This document shows positions 59,604 through 64,000 of a stretch of 64,000 nt of DNA, piece after piece. This DNA is from Patellaria atrata CBS 101060 (Eukaryota; Ascomycota; Dothideomycetes; Patellariales; Patellariaceae): assembly GCA_010093705.1 (NCBI GenBank), contig MU006093.1, positions 851,479 to 915,478 of the forward strand, in the 5' to 3' direction. The position numbers were made by a program, and so were the translations under genes. Below the pieces are notes generated by a model, which worked only from the letters and a program-made list of their open reading frames with translations, was not told the DNA's origin and ran no database searches. The number at the start of each line of letters is the position of its first letter. Position 1 is the first letter of the stretch.

Positions 59604-60737
59604 TCAAGATCGGTCATCAGGGGCAAACCTCTTCCCCCAGAACGCCCTGTGATGCTTTTCCTCACCTCTTGTCTTAATCTCCCTGATTTCAGTCGGGGTC
59701 AGCTTGAAAGTAGTGCACCTTAAGTAGTCCGACATTCGCTGCTCCTGCAACAAACCTGATTAGTATTTCGTCCCTTTTCAAAGATAGTAAAATTACTCCT
59801 TACCCTCGATGACGTCGTAACCGCAACGATATCCTGATCGATACACCACCTCAAGCAAATCTCAGAATCGCTCACCGCATACTTCTTCGCTAAACTAGCC
59901 ACGAAGTCGTCTATCGGGCCCGGCCTCGCTTTTGTAATAGGACTCAAAGGCCCATAAGCACTAGTTGCAATCCCCAGTTTCTTATGATGCTCTAGAAGCT
60001 TTGAACGCTGTAGGTACGGGTGAAACTCAATCTGGTTGATGGCTGGAGTAATCTTCGCCGTCTTCATTACCGCGTCAAGATGCTGAGGGAGAAAGTTCGA
60101 TACACCGATAGACTTGGCTAGACCTTCTTCCTTTATTTCTTCCATGACGGCCCACTGTTTTTGTAGTCCTTCGTTGTTGTCTGCGTACCAGGGCGAGTGG
60201 ATGAGATAGCTGTTCAATGTAAGTTGGACTGCTCAAGCTGAAGGGAGGCAATTTCATTTACAGATCCAAATAGTCCAATTGCAACTTTTGCAAGCTCTTT
60301 TTGACACACTCCTTGATATCTCCGACACCGGCCCATTTGGTGGTTATGAAAATCTTCTCCCTTTCGACACCACATTCCTTGATTGCGACTCCCATTTCTG
60401 GTTCAGTCTTATACACTGTTGACAGAAGGATTAGTTGTATTTCGAGCGAGGAGGTAGATACGTAATGTAAAACCCGATACTCACTTTCTGCGCCGTCAAT
60501 ATGGTTGTACCCCATGCTGATTGCAGTCTTCATCGACTTCACCAGCTCTTTGTCGATTTGATTCTCGTCCGATTTTGACCATGCTGTTCCTGTCCCATAT
60601 GCGAGCTATTTGAAAAACAAACGATGAGCATTCAGCAAGGGAAAGAATATCCATATGTTAGGACATTAACGCACCATTGGTATGGAATTGCCATCATTGA
60701 GCTTTAATTTGGTTATTGGTGTTCGAATATTCGCCAT
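59604..60737 (-). CDS. Aldo/keto reductase
   Basis: An NADPH-dependent carbonyl reductase of the cytosol. Exons 60737-60675, 60605-60485, 60415-60262, 60209-59804 and 59744-59604 encode 294 aa, normal for the family. The catalytic tetrad is complete: Asp58 and Tyr63 in HIDGAEMYKTE, Lys88 in FITTKWAG and His117 in YLIHSPW. Other signatures are [37 protein letters not shown] and [13 protein letters not shown] near the cofactor phosphate. Start [21 protein letters not shown] and end [16 protein letters not shown] are typical of fungal GCY1/YPR1-like enzymes. The substrate is unknown. Introns are 69, 69, 52 and 59 nt. Confidence 0.9.
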
Positions 60738-61670
60738 ACTGATTAGGCCTCCCACGGGATACGAAAGTAGTAGTAGATGCTTAAAGGAAGAGGGATAAAA
60801 CTCACAACCTTTACAACTTAGAGTATCAAGATCTTTCACTTAGGGCGGGGCTTTATCTTGAATCTCTTGAAATTCAGAGGTGCATCAACTTGTATCAGGC
60901 GGTAACGCTCATTTTCAAGAGGGGCATGACGCAAGTGGAGCTTGTGAACGGCACATTACTTGGTAATCGAAGCAGCACCTTTGTAGCTTAGTTCTAGCTA
61001 CCGATCAAAGCTCCGAGCAGAAGCCTCGGATGGTCGGTTTAGATATCGAGTAGACTGAGGTAATAGCAAGAATAATCGAACACCGGAAGCGGGGACGGTT
61101 TGGCGTAAGGTTTAGCAATGTCAACCTCACTAGTCCATCTCATTATCCCATATTGTCGGACTACTCCATAAAATGCTTGAAAGGTTTGTTCTAAGGCCGT
61201 ATAACACACCAGTAAGGTAGCTCTGAGCATGATACTCATGGGGAGGGTGTGCGTACGCGTATGAGGATGGAGAGATAGCTGGCTATAATTATTGAGGGCT
61301 CACGCATGCGTCAATACCACGCAAGATGATTTAACTTTGAAGACTTCGCATTGATCTAGTGACTCTGTACATCGCCTTCTTCCTATTCCATCCAACCTTT
61401 CCTACGCACAATCCCTGGTATTACCGAAACACAAACTAGAAAAGAAAATTAATGTAAAAGGGTTTTTTGTGTAAGCGAGTTTTGGTAGACGAATAGCAAG
61501 AAGGATAGTGCAGGTTAAGCTTGAGAAGATGACGATAATTTAGTATCCCGCCCCTAATACCTGTTTTACACATCAACATGGAAGGAATTTCTTTCCTTTT
61601 CCAACCCGCAATGCTTCCATGTACGTCTCTAGAAATGCAACACATTGGAGTCTTTTTCTTAGCGCGGAAG
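60738..61670. other. Intergenic, 0.9 kb
   Basis: This stretch lies upstream of the reductase and downstream of PMA1, both on minus. No further gene, RNA or repeat is supported. Confidence 0.4.
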
Positions 61671-64000
61671 TTATGCGCTCTTTTCGTGTTGTGTTGATAC
61701 ACGTTGGAGGGAGACAACTGGAACAGCATGTTAGTATATATCACTACATAGTTGTGCTTTCTAATCCACTAACCGAAATCTTCGAGCGATCTTTGCTTGG
61801 TATCCTTCTTGATTGACTTGCCGTGCATAAGATTATCGAAACCAACGCTGTCTTGGAGCATATAGTAGACACCACCCATCTAAAGTGCAATTAGTATGTG
61901 GTATAAGTCTGAATAGGAATCAGTTACTTACGACGCAGAAAACACCAAAGGAGAAGATCCAAACCCTGACGACTGCGACGATGGAGGTTTGGCCACCAAC
62001 GAAGAAACCCCAGATACAGAAGCAGGTGGCGATGATGTCGACAAGGAGAATGGCGCCGCTGAGTTGCCACGACGGAATGGATGACCAGAAGGGACCGTTA
62101 GCACGGGTGATGAAGATGAGCCAGTTCTCGGTGAGGGAGATTTGCAAGAAGAGGACTTCATCACGGACACCAAAGTTCTGAACGATACCACCGGAGATAC
62201 CTTGACGGGCAGCGTTGGGTAGATTCTGGTACGGGAACATAGTGGTCAAGGTAATCCAGGTACCGATAGCAAGAACAACACCGAGCAAGACTGACATGCC
62301 CCATAGCTTGGGAAGATTCCACTTGACTGGAGTCTTGGAGAAAGGAGCATTGTCGTAGGCAATGGCAAGAGTAGCGATATCGGCGAAGATGGCGATGAAA
62401 ACAACCAAGTTCAAGTTCATAGATTCGTTGAGAATAGCGATCCAAAGACCAAGGAAGAATTCCAAATGTAGCGAAAGCGCGATACGGTAGACGACGTAGG
62501 CGTACATACGATGGAAAATCTGGCGGGAAGTCTTAAGAGCGTCAATGATAGCAGAGAGACCGGGTGCCAAGAAGACGATATCAGCGGCAGAACGGGCGGC
62601 ATCGGAAGCACCTTCGACGGCAATACCGGTATCAGCCTTCTTGAGAGACGGGGCGTCGTTGACACCATCACCAGTCATAGCAACGAGGTAACCACGCTGT
62701 TGGAGAATCTCGACGACATTGTACTTGTGTTGGGGGAAAACCTCAGCGAAACCATCGGCAGCCTCGACGAAATCGTAGACCTCGGAACCAGGCATCTCAC
62801 CACCACCACCAAGACCAAGGCGCTCAGCGTTGTAGACATTTGTACCTAGACCGAGTTGACGGGAAGTCTCACGAGCAATGCCAACGGCATCACCAGTCAA
62901 CATCTTAATGGACAAACCGAGAGTCTTGGCTTCATTGATAGTGCGGGCAGTATCGTGACGAGGGGGATCGGCGCAAGGCATGATACCAAGGATTTCCCAA
63001 GCATCGTTTCCACGCTTGCGGGCAACACCGAGAGAACGGAAACCACGGGTAGCGAACTCAGCGACCTTGTTCTTATATGCTTCATCAATCTCAGCGGGAA
63101 TGGGGTGATCTTCCTCGACGGTCTTCAGGACGAAAAGAGGTGCACCTTTGACACAGACGATGCGCTCACCCTGGGGAGACTCAACAACGGCTTGGACCTT
63201 CTTGGAAACAGGGTCGAAAGGATGGAAGTCGAGAACCTTGTACTTGGTGAGGACGCTCTTAGCACGGGGATAGTATCGGAGAGATTTCAAGAAAGCCTTG
63301 TCGATCGCATCAATACCCTTCTTCTTGCGGGATGCGGCCAAGCAGGCAGTCAACATGAGATCATCTGGCTCAACACCAGCGACGGTATATGGCTCTGCGA
63401 GAGATAGCTTGTTCTTGGTGAGGGTACCAGTCTTATCGGAGCAAAGAATTTCGACACCGGCCAAGGATTCAATGGCAGAAAGCTTCTGGACAATAGCTTG
63501 TTTCTTGGCGAGGTAGGCGGCACCGACAGCCATGGTGGTTGTGACGACAGCGGGGAGACCGACTGGCACACCAATGATGGTAATGGCAAGGGTGAACTCC
63601 AATATGAGCTTGATGGGATTGGAGCGATAAAACGAGGAGACCCAGACGACCAAGAGAGTGACAATGACGAGGATGAGAAGAACGGTACCAATACCGTTCA
63701 AGACTTCAGTGAAATGACCAGTTCCAGCGGAAGCGGAGGCGACCAGAGATGCAGCACGACCAACGAAGGTGCTATCACCAGTCGCAGTGATAACCATAAA
63801 GGCTTCACCACGCTTGACGGCTGAGGAAGCATAGCAAGTGTCACCCTTGTGCTTATCGACGGCAAGAGACTCGCCGGTGATGGACGATTGATCGACTTGG
63901 AGGAAAGCGTCTTCAGTGATGATGCGACCGTCAGCGGGAATAATGGTACCCTGTGTGATGTGTTAATATTAAGAGTGAGTGAGAATAACAGTTTGGAAGA
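61671..64000 (-). CDS. PMA1: Plasma-membrane H+-ATPase, 3' part
   Basis: The P3-type proton pump energises nutrient uptake and controls cytosolic pH. Three exons are visible: 63950-61932, 61879-61774 and 61717-61671, giving 723 residues; an intron starts at 63951 and about 200 N-terminal residues lie beyond the window. Seen are [18 protein letters not shown], the phosphorylation motif [26 protein letters not shown], the [20 protein letters not shown] and [20 protein letters not shown] loops and the C-terminal TM bundle. The C-terminal regulatory tail ([20 protein letters not shown]) with its Ser/Thr phosphorylation sites matches fungal Pma1 closely and exists only after splicing the last two introns (52 and 56 nt, TACTAAT/TACTAAC branch sites). 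Codon use is strongly biased, as expected for a highly expressed gene. Confidence 0.95.

Noticed and set aside
62856-63407. Plus-strand frame of 183 codons opposite PMA1
   Set aside because: An antisense shadow caused by the strong codon bias of PMA1; no independent start context or domain.

Overview
The window is nuclear DNA of a filamentous ascomycete (Pezizomycotina). Genes are interrupted by many short introns, mostly 45-86 nt, with GTRNGT-type donors, CTRAY branch sites and YAG acceptors. Gene content is also typical: MID1, a Mn-type CDF, a LicD/Mnn4-like protein, a patatin/NLR locus and an AA8-AA12 oxidoreductase. A Leotiomycete is a reasonable guess but is not demonstrated. I rebuilt 23 gene models exon by exon; every complete one closes in frame. 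I see no rRNA, tRNA, CRISPR array, intact transposon or virus.

Layout. 0.7-4.2 kb: HUS1 (-) and a cytochrome P450 (+), divergent. 4.2-8.1 kb: almost 4 kb without a supportable gene. 8.1-12.1 kb: a four-TM MARVEL-like protein (+), a ubiquitin-like/WLM metalloprotease (+) and a LicD-family protein (-). 12.1-14.5 kb: gene-free. 14.5-22.5 kb: MET17, a peroxisomal-type FAA2 acyl-CoA synthetase and MID1, all (+). 23.1-27.7 kb: SPT4 (-) and PPT1 (+) divergent, then RFC4 (-). 28.0-33.2 kb: the most interesting block. It holds a small spliced gene of unknown function, an active-looking patatin phospholipase and a NACHT-ankyrin NLR, head to tail. 34.0-38.8 kb: a Mn-type CDF (-) and a ZIP transporter (+), divergent. 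40.1-42.6 kb: a secreted AA8-AA12 protein. 43.3-53.8 kb: the NEO1 flippase (-) and SEC16 (+), divergent, both secretory-pathway genes. 54.6-64 kb: four (-) genes: an RS-rich protein, SF3B2/CUS1, an aldo/keto reductase and PMA1 (5' part outside the window).

How the genes relate. Most are housekeeping genes with no obvious pathway clustering. The exceptions are the patatin/NLR locus, which looks like a fungal innate-immunity or incompatibility module, the divergent metal-transporter pair and the NEO1/SEC16 pair. The main new observations are: a degenerate NACHT domain directly upstream of a canonical one in the NLR; a possible patatin-NLR fusion through an intron; 10- and 13-nt microexons in the LicD and HUS1 genes; a VIM-type Cdc48-binding motif in the WLM protease; and a recurrent C-rich to G-rich switch at the 3' ends of several genes.
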